Source of the DNA: Candidatus Krumholzibacteriia bacterium
Lineage (GTDB): Bacteria > Krumholzibacteriota > Krumholzibacteriia > LZORAL124-64-63
NCBI GenBank assembly: GCA_016744705.1
Contig: JADGDU010000029.1
Coordinates: forward strand, 1-53,116
Direction: 5' to 3'
Length of the DNA stretch: 53,116 nt
Of this stretch, positions 22,502 to 31,429 are shown one piece after another (the stretch's first letter is position 1; each line of letters begins with the position of its first letter). Made by a program: the position numbers and the translations under genes. A model generated the notes under the pieces. It saw nothing but the letters and a program-made list of their open reading frames with translations. It was not told where the DNA came from and searched no databases.

Positions 22502-25302
22502 AGTGACTCCTTGCCCGGTTTAGTGATCTTGGCGAGGGTGTCGGAAAATTCTCCGACACCACCCTCTTTGATGTCATTGGCGCTAAGGTGTCCGAACGCC
22601 TGCATGATGGTGGCGATGGTACCGGTCCACCCTGTCTGGTGGCTGGCACCGATGCCGGATCCGTCATCGCCGTGGAAGTACTCATAGAATAGAATGTGAT
22701 CGCGCCAGTGCGGATCATCCTGAAACTTTTCGGTGCCGCCGAAGACGGCCCTGCGTCCTGACTGATCCCGCAGGAAGATCATCTCCAGGCGGTGGGCAAT
22801 TTCTTCAGCCACCTCATACAACGTGGCCTGATGACCCGAGCCAGTGGGACATTCGATGGTAAAGGAATCACCGTACCAAGCGTAGAGATGGAGCAAGCCC
22901 CGCAGCAACATGAGATTGGCGGGCATCCAGACTGGCCCCCTCCAGTTCGAGTTGCCACCAAACATACCCGAGTCTGACTCACCGGGGCGATAACTGACTT
23001 GGAATTGTTGATCCCCCCAGTGGAACACGTAAGGTTGCTCTTCGTGGATCCGGGATAAGGAGCGAATGCCGTAGGGTCCCAGGAATTCGTTTTCGTCCAG
23101 CATGCGCGATAGGACCCGGCGGAATTTGTCGGTGTCCAGGATTCCCAGAAGACGGCGCCCCTCCAAGCCCGGGGTTTCGGGACAGGCAATGTTTTGCAAA
23201 CCCTCCCCCTTGGAAGCCACAAGTTCCTCGTAACGTTTTTTCACCAGGGGAAGTTCATCCAGGACTTTCGGGTCAAAGACCGTCACTGCACAAAGAGGCA
23301 ATAGTCCGACCAGCGAGCGGACTTTGAGGCGGGTGGCGCTGCCGTCGGGAAAGCGTATCACGTCATAGAAGAATCCGTCGGCCTCGTCCCACATTTCGTC
23401 TTCGTTATCACCGATCCGGTCCATGGCCGCTGCTATTTCGAGGAAGCGCTCCAGGTATTCGATGGCAGCGTCTTTGTAAGCTGCGTCATGGTGTGAAAGC
23501 TCCAAGGCGATGGAGAGCATATTCTGGGCAAAAAGCGCCATCCAGGCAGTACCGTCTGATTGCTCCAGTCGTCCGCCGGTGGGTAGTTCCTTGCTGCGAT
23601 CGAAGACGCCAATGTTGTCCAGGCCAAGAAAACCACCCTCGAAAACGTTCGTCCCTTTGGGGCCTTTCTGTTCTACCCACCAATGGAAATTTCGGTCCAG
23701 CCGTTCGAAGGCTTTTTTGAGGAATGCGAGGTCCCCTTGACCGTCATGCTTTTTCTTGTCGAAATCGTAGACGGCGTATGTGGCCCAGGCGTGAACTGGT
23801 GGATTGACATCGCCAAAATTCCACTCGTAGGCGGGGATTTGCCCGTCCTGGTGCTGGTAACGATCTTCGAGAAAAAGGGCCAACTGCTCCTTGGCGAAGT
23901 CGGCATCCACCAGCATCAGGGCAAGGGTGTGGAAGGCCAGGTCCCACACCGCGTACCAGGGATACTCCCACTTGTCGGGCATGGAGATGATATCGTGGTT
24001 TTGCATGTGGGCCCAGTCGCGATTGCGCGGATGCTCTCCTGCTTCGCGGTCTGCCAGCCACCGTTTGACGTCGTACTCGTAATATTGCTTGGACCACAGC
24101 ATGCCGGCCAGGGCCTGGCGCATGACTCGGCGCTCGTCCTCATTCAGACCGGTCGGAGCCAGAGAATCGAAAAACTCGTCCGACTCTTTTTGGCGGACTG
24201 CATAGGAAGAATCGAAATCCGAACCGAAGGGGGCCTCCATTTTGCCCTTTGCCAGGCGCAATCGGAGCACTTGATTCCCGCCGGCGGGAATCAGGAGTTC
24301 ATAGTCGGATGCGACTTTGGTCCCTTTTAGTTCGCCATTGACTGCGTCTTCTTCGCCATGGACCACGAACCGGTTGATGCCATCCTTGGTGTACGGGGAT
24401 GCGTTGGTTCCTCCGGAAAGAAATTGGTGATTGGTCTCGTTCTCGGTGAACAGGAGTTTGGGGAAGCCGTCGCAGTAAAGGAAATAATCACCTGCCGCCG
24501 AGCCTGTGGCCCGAACGATGCCTGCGTCCTTATCTGCTTCCAATAGAGGTTTCACAGAATCTTTGTCCCAGGACCAGACATTTCGGTACCAAAGAGTTGG
24601 CAAGACCCGGATGGAGGCTGCAGACGGCCCCCGGTTTGTCACGCTGATCTTGATGAGGATGTCTTCGGTTCCGGCCTTGGCGTACTCCACAAGGATGTCG
24701 AAGTAGCGATTATCGTCAAAGGTGCCGGTGTCCAGCAGTTCGTATTCAGGGTCTTGGTAACCGCGGGCTGCGTTGGTCTCTAAAAGATCTGTGTATGGGA
24801 AGGCCGCCTGGGGATACTTGTAAAGATATTTCAAATAGGAATGAGTCGGGGTGCTGTCGAGGTAGAAGTAGTATTCTTTGCAGTCTTCGCCGTGATTGCC
24901 TTGGCCGTTGGACAATCCGAAAAGGCGCTCCTTGAGGACCTGGTCGGCCCCATTCCACAGGGCTACTGAAAAGCATAGCAGTTGCCGATCATCGGAAATG
25001 CCGGCGAGGCCATCTTCACCGGAACGGTAAGCACGGGCTACTGCTTGGTCGTGCGGAAAGTGATCCCAGGCGTTGCCGTCATTGCCATAATCTTCGCGGA
25101 CTGTGCCCCATTGGCGTTCGCTTAGGTAGGGACCCCATTTTTTCCAGGGAATGTTTTGGTTTTGGGCCTCGGTTAGGCGTTTTTGTTCGGGGGAGATTTT
25201 GGGTTCTCCTTTGGGGGGATGTGGGGTGGTTGTTTCCGTTTGAGTTAGTGTAGCATGTAAAGCTGGTTCTGTAATCTCAGAGCCTTGCTCTTGGTGTGCC
25301 AT
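22498..25302 (-). CDS. GH63-clan glucosidase (cytosolic)
   Basis: 934 residues from the ATG at 25302. An in-frame start at 25350 was rejected because it falls in the terminator hairpin of the upstream gene. The sequence matches the large bacterial glucosidases annotated as GH63: WGTVREDYGNDGNAWDHFPH, GLAGISDDRQLLCF, KEYYFYLDSTPTHSY, then the (alpha/alpha)6 catalytic barrel with PDKWEYPWYAVWDLAFHT, NFGDVNPPVHAWA and NSNWRGPVWMP. No signal peptide. Substrate may be a glucosyl-oligosaccharide, glucosylglycerate or similar solute; it cannot be fixed by eye. Coupled to glk. Confidence 0.85.
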   Translation of the reverse strand: MAHQEQGSEITEPALHATLTQTETTTPHPPKGEPKISPEQKRLTEAQNQNIPWKKWGPYLSERQWGTVREDYGNDGNAWDHFPHDQAVARAYRSGEDGLAGISDDRQLLCFSVALWNGADQVLKERLFGLSNGQGNHGEDCKEYYFYLDSTPTHSYLKYLYKYPQAAFPYTDLLETNAARGYQDPEYELLDTGTFDDNRYFDILVEYAKAGTEDILIKISVTNRGPSAASIRVLPTLWYRNVWSWDKDSVKPLLEADKDAGIVRATGSAAGDYFLYCDGFPKLLFTENETNHQFLSGGTNASPYTKDGINRFVVHGEEDAVNGELKGTKVASDYELLIPAGGNQVLRLRLAKGKMEAPFGSDFDSSYAVRQKESDEFFDSLAPTGLNEDERRVMRQALAGMLWSKQYYEYDVKRWLADREAGEHPRNRDWAHMQNHDIISMPDKWEYPWYAVWDLAFHTLALMLVDADFAKEQLALFLEDRYQHQDGQIPAYEWNFGDVNPPVHAWATYAVYDFDKKKHDGQGDLAFLKKAFERLDRNFHWWVEQKGPKGTNVFEGGFLGLDNIGVFDRSKELPTGGRLEQSDGTAWMALFAQNMLSIALELSHHDAAYKDAAIEYLERFLEIAAAMDRIGDNEDEMWDEADGFFYDVIRFPDGSATRLKVRSLVGLLPLCAVTVFDPKVLDELPLVKKRYEELVASKGEGLQNIACPETPGLEGRRLLGILDTDKFRRVLSRMLDENEFLGPYGIRSLSRIHEEQPYVFHWGDQQFQVSYRPGESDSGMFGGNSNWRGPVWMPANLMLLRGLLHLYAWYGDSFTIECPTGSGHQATLYEVAEEIAHRLEMIFLRDQSGRRAVFGGTEKFQDDPHWRDHILFYEYFHGDDGSGIGASHQTGWTGTIATIMQAFGHLSANDIKEGGVGEFSDTLAKITKPGKESL

Positions 25303-25321
25303 TGAAATTGTGTCTGGGCTG

Positions 25322-25358
25322 AAAAAGCCCGCTTTACCAAGAACTGGCAAAGCGGGCT
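25322..25358 (-). terminator. Intrinsic terminator of the glycine-zipper gene, just ahead of the glucosidase
   Basis: AGCCCGCTTT (25326-25335) pairs with AAAGCGGGCT (25349-25358), with a further three pairs above an A-C mismatch. Five T follow on the minus strand. It lies only 20 bases before the glucosidase start, so it may also act as an attenuator. Confidence 0.85.
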
Positions 25359-25414
25359 GGAGTCAGAAACAATTTTAGAGGCACAAACTATTGCTCTGAA
25401 TTTGTGGGGATGGG

Positions 25415-25891
25415 CTAGTCTCCGCTGGCTGAAACAACCAAGACAACCAAAATGGCAGTTCCGATAAGCCCACCAGTCAAAGCAGCCTTCCGCTTTTTAC
25501 TAACAGATTGGCTATTGAAAGCTTCAATGTACGCATATTGGCAGTCTCCGCCTTTTTCTTCCATTTCAAAAAGATATTCTGCAGGTGGAGAAGATTCACT
25601 TTGAGCCAAAACAGCAATTCCAGTTCCAATTAGGCCTAGAAGTAACCCCCCGGCCAGTCCACCTGCCATGGACCCACCCGTGCCTATAGTTTCTCCATGG
25701 CGCTTCCCCATTATGTGACAGTCAGCCCAACTAGCATCTTTGGGCAGGTCTGGTTGAAGCTCTTTTTCATCGGGAAGGTCGGTGGAGAAAGCTGGATCGT
25801 TTTGGGCAAGCGCAGGTCCTGCGTATAAAGACAATAATGAAAAGATTAATACCGTAGAAATGTGTTTTCTGACTTTTGATGTGTGATTCAT
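25415..25891 (-). CDS. Exported glycine-zipper membrane protein of unknown function
   Basis: 158 residues from the ATG at 25891, preceded by GGAGGG; an upstream in-frame start at 25927 is less likely. Signal peptide to about residue 30 (GPALA-Q), then a polar Pro/Asp-rich segment, a Gly-rich helix (GGSMAGGLAGGLLLGLIG) resembling glycine-zipper helices, a middle with one or two cysteines, and a last hydrophobic helix (ALTGGLIGTAILVVLVV). The topology suggests envelope localisation. Unknown function. More A+T-rich than its neighbours. Confidence 0.65.
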   Translation of the reverse strand: MNHTSKVRKHISTVLIFSLLSLYAGPALAQNDPAFSTDLPDEKELQPDLPKDASWADCHIMGKRHGETIGTGGSMAGGLAGGLLLGLIGTGIAVLAQSESSPPAEYLFEMEEKGGDCQYAYIEAFNSQSVSKKRKAALTGGLIGTAILVVLVVSASGD

Positions 25892-26043
25892 CGGACCCTC
25901 CAAATTAAAGATAAACAAGAAATTCATAGCTTTATAACAGGGCGATGAGCGGAATTTATCACAATAATAATTACTGTGAAATACTTATCTGAAATTACGT
26001 GCTTGGACTTCATTTTAGATGAATATCTGTGAAAAATTTTCGC

Positions 26044-26071
26044 AAAAAAAAAGTCACACCAATGGTGTAAC
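26044..26071 (-). terminator. Intrinsic terminator downstream of tRNA-Pro(GGG)
   Basis: GTCACACC (26053-26060) pairs with GGTGTAAC (26064-26071) around a three-base loop, with one wobble pair. A nine-base A run at 26044-26052 gives the T tract on the minus strand. Confidence 0.85.
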
Positions 26072-26092
26072 CTGTATTTCTTAATTATTTAG

Positions 26093-26170
<78 letters not shown>

Positions 26171-26271
26171 ACCTTATCAATAACAGCGGAAAATCAATTT
26201 TGAGGGTTTCATTTCCGCCGGCACAATGTAATACCCTACCCCACATAGGACAAGGACCAATCGCGACGTTT

Positions 26272-26712
26272 TTAAGCCTTGCCCTTATTGGTCTTCTGAC
26301 CCTTCTGGGCCCTCTTATCCACTGGTTTCACTTCAAGCTCCCGAACCATCCCTAGAATTTCTTTCAATTCCTTCTTCACAATCCCAATCTGTTTCGATTC
26401 ACTGGACCCACCAAAACCAAGATCCATCTGGGGAGCTTCTTCCACCACCGCTTCCTGGACCTTCTTCTTGGCCTGCTTCCGCATCTTCAAAGCACCGGCA
26501 ATTTTAAACCCTTCATCATATAGAAGCCCCTTGATGGCCAGGATCTCTTCAATATCAACCTGGCGGTACCTGCGGCTACCGGTGCGAGTTTTACGGGGTT
26601 TTAAAGTGCTGAATTCGGTTTCCCAATAGCGCAAAACATGGGCTTTGACGCCCGTGATGGTGGCGACTTCGCTGATGGAGTAGTACAGCTTGCTTGGGTA
26701 GTCCTGAGTCAT
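26272..26712 (-). CDS. MerR-family transcriptional regulator
   Basis: 146 residues. N-terminal winged helix of the MerR type: YYSISEVATITGVKAHVLRYWETEF at the start, then the wing RTGSRRYRQVDIEEI. A short helical linker and a Lys/Gln-rich tail (DKRAQKGQKTNKGKA) follow; there are no cysteines, so metal sensing is unlikely. This short cytosolic MerR type commonly sits beside housekeeping genes. It is 31 bases downstream of gpsA, on the same strand, and may be its co-transcribed last gene. Confidence 0.88.
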   Translation of the reverse strand: MTQDYPSKLYYSISEVATITGVKAHVLRYWETEFSTLKPRKTRTGSRRYRQVDIEEILAIKGLLYDEGFKIAGALKMRKQAKKKVQEAVVEEAPQMDLGFGGSSESKQIGIVKKELKEILGMVRELEVKPVDKRAQKGQKTNKGKA

Positions 26713-26743
26713 GAGGTTATCCTGCTCATGGCAAGACCGGGAG

Positions 26744-27763
26744 CTAATCCAGCTCTGGTCTCAGTTCGCGTTCCATCAATTCCCGCATAGCCTGACGCGG
26801 GGGTTTGTTGGAGAATAACACATCATGAACCTGTTTGGTAATAGGAAGTTCGACATCAAGCTTATCGCCCAACTTTAAGGCAGCTTTGGCCATATGCACA
26901 CCCTCCACAACCTGCACGGCGCCCTCCAGAATCTCCTGGGGGGTTTTCTCACCCTGGGTCACATCTTCACCAAAATTGCGGTTACGGGAGTGCTTGCTGA
27001 TGCAGGTGGTGATCATGTCGCCAATGCCGGCCAGTCCGAAGAATGTTTCCGGACGACCACCCAGGGCTGTGCCTAAGCGTGAGAGCTCCAGCATGCCACG
27101 GGTCATGAGGGTGCCTCGGGTATTGTCCCCTGCTCCCAGACCATCGGCCATACCAACGGCCAGGGCGATGATGTTTTTGAAGCCAGAGGCAATTTCCACC
27201 CCAGCCACGTCGTCGTTGGTGTAGACCCGGAAGAATGGGCCAGCGATCCAGGTTTGCCAGTGATTCCAGTCGGCACCTTGGGAACCTGCCAAAACCACGG
27301 CAGTGGGTTGTTCGAGGGCAACTTCTTCCGCATGGCTGGGTCCCAGCAGGACGCCTACGGGATGGCTGTCCAGTTTGTTTACCGATTCCAGTTCTTCGGC
27401 GATCACTTCACTGATGCGTTTGAGGCTGGAAACTTCGAAGCCTTTGGCCATGTTGACCACGGGAGCGCCATCAGGAAAGACTGTGCAGGCTGCCACTTTT
27501 TGCATCACGGAGCGTACAGCCTGGCTGGGAACGACCACAAAAACGATTTCGGCGTTATTAAGGCAATCATCCAAATCCATGGTTGCGCGCATATTGGCAG
27601 GAAGCTTGATGTCGCCCAGGTATTTGGGGTTGGTTCCGGTCTTGTTGATACTGTCGACTTGTTCCTGCTCAATACCCCAAAGCACCACCCGTTCCCATTT
27701 GTGGGTGAGGTGGCGGCCAAAAGAGGTGGCCCAACTTCCGGTTCCCAGGATGGCGGCTTTCAC
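26744..27763 (-). CDS. gpsA: NAD(P)-dependent glycerol-3-phosphate dehydrogenase
   Basis: 339 residues from a GTG at 27763 that overlaps the plsY stop (GTGA). It reduces dihydroxyacetone phosphate to sn-glycerol 3-phosphate for phospholipid synthesis. Rossmann motif GTGSWATSFGRHL near residue 7, PSQAVRSVM, the LGPSHAEEVA motif, catalytic Lys region GFKNIIALAVGMADGLG and NTRGTLMTRGMLE. The product feeds PlsY, the gene just before it. Confidence 0.96.
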   Translation of the reverse strand: MKAAILGTGSWATSFGRHLTHKWERVVLWGIEQEQVDSINKTGTNPKYLGDIKLPANMRATMDLDDCLNNAEIVFVVVPSQAVRSVMQKVAACTVFPDGAPVVNMAKGFEVSSLKRISEVIAEELESVNKLDSHPVGVLLGPSHAEEVALEQPTAVVLAGSQGADWNHWQTWIAGPFFRVYTNDDVAGVEIASGFKNIIALAVGMADGLGAGDNTRGTLMTRGMLELSRLGTALGGRPETFFGLAGIGDMITTCISKHSRNRNFGEDVTQGEKTPQEILEGAVQVVEGVHMAKAALKLGDKLDVELPITKQVHDVLFSNKPPRQAMRELMERELRPELD

Positions 27764-28437
27764 GATTCAACATCCTCAGGTTTGGTGGCCGATGAGTCGG
27801 AGGAGCCTACTTTGCTTTCGGTTCCTTCACGCAAGCGCATAATGTTGGTGCGGTGTTTGAAGATGACCCACCCGCAGGTGATAAAGACAAAAGCAATGAT
27901 GGTTCTACTGGGCTGGTTGTTTTGCATTTCAAAAAAGACAACAGCCAGAGGCAGGATGGATGCAGCGGTGATGCTGCCAATGGAGACAATCCGGGTGGTG
28001 GCGAAAACAGCAATGAAAGCCACCGTGGCCGTAACGACAGCCCAGGGAGCCAGCACAGCAAAGGCTCCACCTGTGGTGGCCACGCCCTTGCCCCCATGAA
28101 AACCGACGAAAGGGCTGAAGGTGTGACCCATAGAAGCCACAAAACCAGCGAAGATACGGAACAGATCGGGTGTGATGCGGAAAGGCGTGGGTTCGGTTTC
28201 GGGCCAGGTACTGACCAACCAGGTCATCAGCGCCACAGCCAGGGCACCTTTGGCCATATCCAAAACGAGGCACAGGATGCCCCACCAGGGACCCAGTGTT
28301 CTAAAAACGTTGGTGGCTCCCAAATTCCCACTGCCATGTTGCCGCAGATCGAGACCTTTAACACGTTTCCCTATAATGTAGCTGAACGGAATGGATCCGA
28401 TAAAAAAAGCCAAAATGAGAAAGACAACCAGCAGCAT
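27760..28437 (-). CDS. plsY: Acyl-phosphate:glycerol-3-phosphate acyltransferase
   Basis: 225 residues from the ATG at 28437; a GTG two codons upstream is the alternative. PlsY makes lysophosphatidic acid from acyl-phosphate and glycerol 3-phosphate in the inner membrane. Several helices and the three motifs: GSIPFSYIIGK with the RQHGSGNLGATNVFRTLG loop, HTFSPFVGFHGGKGVATTGGA, and the third helix region. The C-terminal tail (TESKVGSSDSSATKPEDVES) is a hydrophilic extension. The plsX partner is not in the window. Confidence 0.95.
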   Translation of the reverse strand: MLLVVFLILAFFIGSIPFSYIIGKRVKGLDLRQHGSGNLGATNVFRTLGPWWGILCLVLDMAKGALAVALMTWLVSTWPETEPTPFRITPDLFRIFAGFVASMGHTFSPFVGFHGGKGVATTGGAFAVLAPWAVVTATVAFIAVFATTRIVSIGSITAASILPLAVVFFEMQNNQPSRTIIAFVFITCGWVIFKHRTNIMRLREGTESKVGSSDSSATKPEDVES

Positions 28438-28483
28438 GAGCACCCTTCAAACGATGAGACAAGATGATGAGCCTGAGGCCCTA

Positions 28484-29797
28484 TTAATGCTTCTTCATTT
28501 TGACAAAAATCCGGCTTCCCGTAAACCCATAATTTTTCCGTATCTGATTGTTCAGGAAGCGCAGGTAGTTGCGCGCGAAAAACTTGGGCTCGTTAACGGA
28601 CAAGAGAAATGTAGGCGGTTCGATTTCAATTTGGGTCGTATAATAAACCTTACCCAACCCACCACCATGAGCTCTGGGGTTCTGGAAAGACATGACTTTT
28701 TCCAGAAAGGAGTTCAGTTCCGAGGTGCTGATACGCTTCTTGCGTTCTTCGGCCACTTCCCAAACCTTCTCCATGATTTTACCCGTGCGCTGCTTGGACA
28801 GAGCGCTCATGGTGAACCAGGGCGCGTAGGTCAGGAAGGGCACGTCGTCGCAGAAACCTTCCCATTGCTGCAAGTGGCTGTTGGTCTCTTTGTCTTTAAT
28901 TAGGTCCCACTTGTTGAAGACAACAATCACACCTTTACCGGCATCGTGAATGAGCCCGGCAATTTTGCTGTCCTGGGTCACGGCACCATGAGAGGCATCG
29001 ACCATTAAGACGGCCACATCGCATTGCTCCAAAGCTCGGATGGTGCGCATGTTGCTGAAGACTTCGACCGCTTCGGTGACGCGGCTTTTACGGCGCAGTC
29101 CGGCGGTATCAATGAGCCGGATGGTTTTGCCATGCCATTTCAGATCCGTGTGAACCGAGTCACGGGTGGTTCCGGAAATGTCGCTGACCAGGGCGTCACT
29201 TCGGCCAGTCAGGACATTCAAGAGGCTGCTTTTGCCCACATTGGGTCGCCCCAGAATGGCCACTTTGCAGTCGCAGGGTATTTCCACTTCATTTTTGGGG
29301 AAACCGTCCACCACTTCGTCCAGCAAATCTCCCACGCCGTGGCCATGCAGGGCGCTCACGGGTTGGGGATCGCCCAGGCCAAGGGAGTAAAACTCGGACA
29401 TGGCAATTTCTTCAGCAGGCTTTTCAATTTTGTTCACGCACAGCACCACTGGGGTTCCGTTTTTGCGCAGGTCCCGGGCAATGCTTTCATCCCAGGCCAT
29501 GGGCCCCACCTTCCCGTCAACCATGAAGAGCACCACATCGGCTTCGTCAATGGCCATCCGCGCAATTTCAGTGACAACCGCGTCAAACTCACTGACAGAT
29601 TCGCCAAAGGGAATGATGCCGCCAGTATCCAGCAGTTGGAAAGGATGCCCACACCAGTCGGTGATTTCGGCGATGCGATCACGGGTCACTCCCGCGGTTT
29701 CGTGCACTACCGAGCGTCTCTCGCCCAGGATACGATTGAATAATGTGGATTTGCCCACGTTGGGGCGTCCAATGATGGCGACGGTGCGCAAAGGCAA
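28484..29797 (-). CDS. der: Ribosome-assembly GTPase Der (EngA)
   Basis: 437 residues from a TTG at 29797, supported by AGGAG six bases upstream. Two tandem GTPase domains: first P-loop GRPNVGKST with DTGG, second GRPNVGKSS with DTAGLRRK and NKWDLI, then the C-terminal KH-like domain ending in GSRIFVKMKKH. Der is essential for 50S subunit maturation. It lies upstream of plsY and gpsA on the same strand, an order found in many bacteria. Confidence 0.97.
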   Translation of the reverse strand: MPLRTVAIIGRPNVGKSTLFNRILGERRSVVHETAGVTRDRIAEITDWCGHPFQLLDTGGIIPFGESVSEFDAVVTEIARMAIDEADVVLFMVDGKVGPMAWDESIARDLRKNGTPVVLCVNKIEKPAEEIAMSEFYSLGLGDPQPVSALHGHGVGDLLDEVVDGFPKNEVEIPCDCKVAILGRPNVGKSSLLNVLTGRSDALVSDISGTTRDSVHTDLKWHGKTIRLIDTAGLRRKSRVTEAVEVFSNMRTIRALEQCDVAVLMVDASHGAVTQDSKIAGLIHDAGKGVIVVFNKWDLIKDKETNSHLQQWEGFCDDVPFLTYAPWFTMSALSKQRTGKIMEKVWEVAEERKKRISTSELNSFLEKVMSFQNPRAHGGGLGKVYYTTQIEIEPPTFLLSVNEPKFFARNYLRFLNNQIRKNYGFTGSRIFVKMKKH

Positions 29798-29859
29798 AAC
29801 AAACTCCTGCCGCGAGGCGGCCCAGAAAAGCGATACAAAACGATGTGACGGCCGTGAAC

Positions 29860-31260
29860 CTAGCTTAATTCAGCCCAGAAATCAATAAAGCCCTCTTCCT
29901 CGCCCACATGCAGGCGATGAGGCTGGTCGGCTCCCAATTCTTCAATAGTGAGTCCGTCGAGAGTGATTCCGTCGTTGTTGAAGACTCTGGGTGAGAAAAC
30001 CACGTCCCGGATGGGCGTATCAGGAAGGGCCAATAGTCCGCGGCGTAAATCGCCACCGGTCATCAGTCCGGCTACAGTGACGGTGTTCCCATAGAAGGTA
30101 TTGTCGATGCCGATGACTTCTACAGTGGGCACCCCAGCTTCGACCAAAATGGGTGTGAATTCCCGTTTCCAGGCTTTGGCTGCCAGATGGCTGGTCAAAA
30201 CAGTGAGGGGCAATGTGGGCAGTTCTGAATCCTCAGCCCGCCACTCCAGGCTTTCAAGCCAGGTCTCTCGCAGCCGCGGAGTGAGACCGGCCGCGCTATC
30301 CACTTGCCAAAATCCGTCATAAAGGGCGGTGGCTGGAAAAACCTGGCCGGTTTGCAGATAGAATTCATCGCTGAGATATACCAAGCCATAACCCAGTTTT
30401 TCGCGGGCAATCTTTTGCCAACCAGCCACCTGCTCGATGGTGGCAGAAGCCAATTCATCACTGACTGGTTCCAGCTTGGTTAACCCGTCGCGATGGGCAC
30501 TGAGCCCCACCGGGACGATGGCCAAACTGCGCACACCACCGCTGGGCTCTGCAAATTCGTCCTCATCCTCATCTTCATTCACATCAAAGAAGCCACCGGG
30601 TACGCCCCCATCTTCCATGACCTCGGTGTTGGCCGGTGTGGCCAGCTCCAGTAAATCGAAGAAGGTTTGTTCGAGAACTTTGCCATCGTTCCAACCTGGA
30701 CACAGCACCACTTGGGTGTGAATCTCAATGTTGGATTCGGACAGCTCGCGCATGATCGCCACCACGTCCATGCGCTTTTTGATACCCAGCATGCGGGTGC
30801 GCACGTCGATATCTGTAGCGTGAACCGAAACAAAAAGTGGCGACATCTTCTGTTCGATGATGCGCTTGAGGCCGCGGCTGCCCAAACTGGTCAGGGTGAT
30901 GTAATTACCGTACAGGAAGCTGAAACGGTAGTCTTCATCCTTGACGTAGATTTGGTCGCGCATGCCTTTGGGGTTTTGATCGATGAAGCAAAACACGCAC
31001 TGGGCGGCGCAGGTTTTGAATTCCATGGGCGCGAAGCATCCGGTGACGGCATTGATATCTTCGGGGGCCATGACTACCGTGACGAAGTCGCCTGTTTTGC
31101 GCTTGATCGTCAGGGTTGTGGTCTTGGCCTCCGGTGTGTAGTAGTAGAGATCAATGATGTCCTCAACGGGCCGGCCGTCGAGGTGAGTGATACAGTCGCC
31201 AAACTCCCAGTCGTGCAACTGGTTTAATGGCGTTGGGAAAGATCTTATTAGCATTAACAT
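29860..31260 (-). CDS. DUF512 radical SAM protein with PDZ-like N-terminus
   Basis: 466 residues from the ATG at 31260; starts at 31254 and 31299 are also possible and none has a clear ribosome-binding site. A short PDZ-like segment (WEFGDCITHLDGRPV) is followed by the radical SAM-type cysteines C-AAQ-C-VF-C and CFIDQNPKGMRDQIYVKDED, then FLYGNYITLTSL and a C-terminal DUF512 domain with AIVPVGLSAHRDGL. Role unknown despite wide conservation; related to NifB/MoaA-type Fe-S enzymes. An acidic insertion (DVNEDEDEDEFAEPSGG) interrupts the normally short link before GVRSLAIVPVG. Confidence 0.85.
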   Translation of the reverse strand: MLMLIRSFPTPLNQLHDWEFGDCITHLDGRPVEDIIDLYYYTPEAKTTTLTIKRKTGDFVTVVMAPEDINAVTGCFAPMEFKTCAAQCVFCFIDQNPKGMRDQIYVKDEDYRFSFLYGNYITLTSLGSRGLKRIIEQKMSPLFVSVHATDIDVRTRMLGIKKRMDVVAIMRELSESNIEIHTQVVLCPGWNDGKVLEQTFFDLLELATPANTEVMEDGGVPGGFFDVNEDEDEDEFAEPSGGVRSLAIVPVGLSAHRDGLTKLEPVSDELASATIEQVAGWQKIAREKLGYGLVYLSDEFYLQTGQVFPATALYDGFWQVDSAAGLTPRLRETWLESLEWRAEDSELPTLPLTVLTSHLAAKAWKREFTPILVEAGVPTVEVIGIDNTFYGNTVTVAGLMTGGDLRRGLLALPDTPIRDVVFSPRVFNNDGITLDGLTIEELGADQPHRLHVGEEEGFIDFWAELS

Positions 31261-31303
31261 AGTAGAGAATAAAACACAGGATGGTGATGGGGGCAACATG
31301 TGG

Positions 31304-31332
31304 TTGACTTGCCTGTTGTGCGGCAGTAGCTT
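31304..31332 (+). promoter_or_regulatory. Candidate promoter of tRNA-Gly
   Basis: TTGACT at 31304-31309 and TAGCTT at 31327-31332 are 17 bases apart, placing the transcript start about 5 bases before the tRNA. The G+C-rich stretch CATCCGG next to the start fits a stable-RNA discriminator. Confidence 0.5.
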
Positions 31333-31344
31333 TGGTCATCCGGA

Positions 31345-31420
31345 GCGGGCTTAGCTCAGTTGGTAGAGCATCAGCTTCCCAAGCTGAGGGTCGCCAGTTC
31401 GAACCTGGTAGCCCGCTCCA
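31345..31420 (+). tRNA. tRNA-Gly (anticodon CCC)
   Basis: A 76-base cloverleaf with encoded CCA at 31418-31420. Acceptor GCGGGCT pairs with AGCCCGC. The anticodon stem TCAGC/GCTGA holds the loop TTCCCAA, giving CCC, which reads GGG. T73 is the glycine discriminator. Only nine bases separate it from the stop of the convergent ADP-ribosylglycohydrolase gene. Confidence 0.95.
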
Positions 31421-31429
31421 ACATAACTA

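Noticed and set aside
25303..25350. Longer N-terminus of the GH63 glucosidase
   Set aside because: That start lies within the terminator hairpin of the upstream gene and the extra 16 residues are not family-like.
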